From positions 124,001-188,000 of the forward strand of contig CAWEYO010000016.1 in assembly GCA_963813315.1 (NCBI GenBank): a DNA stretch of 64,000 nucleotides. Reading direction: 5' to 3'. This DNA is from CAWEYO01 sp963813315 (GTDB lineage: Bacteria > Pseudomonadota > Alphaproteobacteria > Rhizobiales > Rhizobiaceae). The position numbers and the translations under genes were made by a program. The notes beneath the pieces are model-generated. The model saw only the letters and a list, made by a program, of their open reading frames with translations, had not been told where the DNA came from and ran no database searches. Position 1 is the first letter of the stretch, and every line of letters starts with the position of its first letter. Below are positions 63,641 to 64,000 of this stretch, one piece after another.

Positions 63641-64000
63641 TGTTCCATCTGAAGAAGTCTTCTATGTTTGCTTTAAAATTCGACTTTTATTGATCGCTTC
63701 AAATACTACTCAATACAACGTTACGCCCTATTCAGGGGGATAACCGGAAGTTACCCTACCTCCTATTAGCCAACGTTTACCGATACTTAAGCGGCCCAGC
63801 AAGTTATACTTTAGCATCCCAGGCAAACACCGGGGTAATATAACCCTCCGTGAGGATCAATTGACCGCCCGTTACAATCTCGACAAGCAGAACGCCGCGC
63901 TCAAAGACAGGCCACCACACACTTCCGGCTTGAAGTTGGGCTTCTACGACGTCGCTCGTACCAAGGTCACGAACGGCAGGCAGTTCCTGCCCGGCGTTAG
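63641..64000. other. AT-rich insert, then an open frame to the window end
   Basis: 63641-63860 is AT-rich and non-coding in appearance. From about 63861 the plus frame LTARYNLDKQNAALKDRPPH, TSGLKLGFYDVARTKVTNGR, QFLPGV is open to the end; it resembles the start of rhizobial phage-type hypothetical proteins, but no start codon is certain. Confidence 0.35.

Overview
The window looks like the chromosome of a Hyphomicrobiales (Rhizobiales) alphaproteobacterium, most likely Mesorhizobium or a close relative. The evidence is gene content and order (UPF0262-hisD-DUF2948-murA; yacG-maf-infA; zwf-pgl-edd), two BA14K proteins, alphaproteobacterial CsgH and curlin, two acyl-homoserine-lactone synthases, EcfG-type stress promoters and dispersed palindromic repeats. 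No database was searched; all names come from recognised motifs and gene order.

Layout. 1-2.8 kb: end of a sugar ABC transporter operon, followed by a broken SDR stub. 2.8-6.6 kb: three different YkuD-type L,D-transpeptidase genes, one fused to an SNase-like domain, with lipoprotein genes and decayed duplicates. 7-13.9 kb: BA14K protein, tRNA-Phe, then a minus-strand housekeeping block (yacG, maf, infA, phosphatase, UPF0262, hisD, DUF2948, murA). 14.1-24.6 kb: tRNA-Thr, a quorum-sensing locus (luxI, luxR, a second luxI with an 18-bp perfect palindrome upstream, and a coupled 86-residue ORF), then a type I secretion locus (frameshifted RTX protein, DUF4347 protein, ABC exporter, HlyD adaptor). 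24.6-36.5 kb: core metabolism (SAF oxidoreductase, proC, folD, a GlxA-type regulator, the Entner-Doudoroff operon zwf-pgl-edd, ALDH and SDR), with several repeat families and a 160-bp near-perfect palindrome.

36.8-47.8 kb is a graveyard of mobile and accessory DNA. It holds a frameshifted integrase, an AlpA-recombinase fusion lacking the catalytic serine, and fragments of a recombinase, an HsdR-like protein, BrkB and a FAD oxidoreductase. Intact genes lie among them: a peroxiredoxin-like protein, BA14K, curlin and CsgH, and an Rmf-like small protein. 46.8-58.1 kb resembles a general-stress neighbourhood: PPOX protein, DUF421, a thioredoxin-reductase-like protein, YciF ferritin-like protein, HPII-type catalase, CopG regulator, PHB depolymerase-type esterase, CsbD and YidB. 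Two exact GGAAC-N16-CGTT promoters lie here. 59-61 kb holds an OmpA-family gene frameshifted inside its own repeats. 61.4-64 kb carries 3' fragments of tRNA-Thr(CGT) and tRNA-Lys(CTT), an integrase N-terminal fragment and AT-rich DNA, and looks like the edge of a genomic island.

The best candidate for something new is the 14.4-24.6 kb stretch, where quorum sensing, a small coupled ORF and a duplicated, partly decayed RTX/DUF4347 secretion system sit together. Single-base frameshifts are common in accessory genes but absent from the housekeeping genes, so they are more likely real decay than sequencing error; raw reads would settle this.
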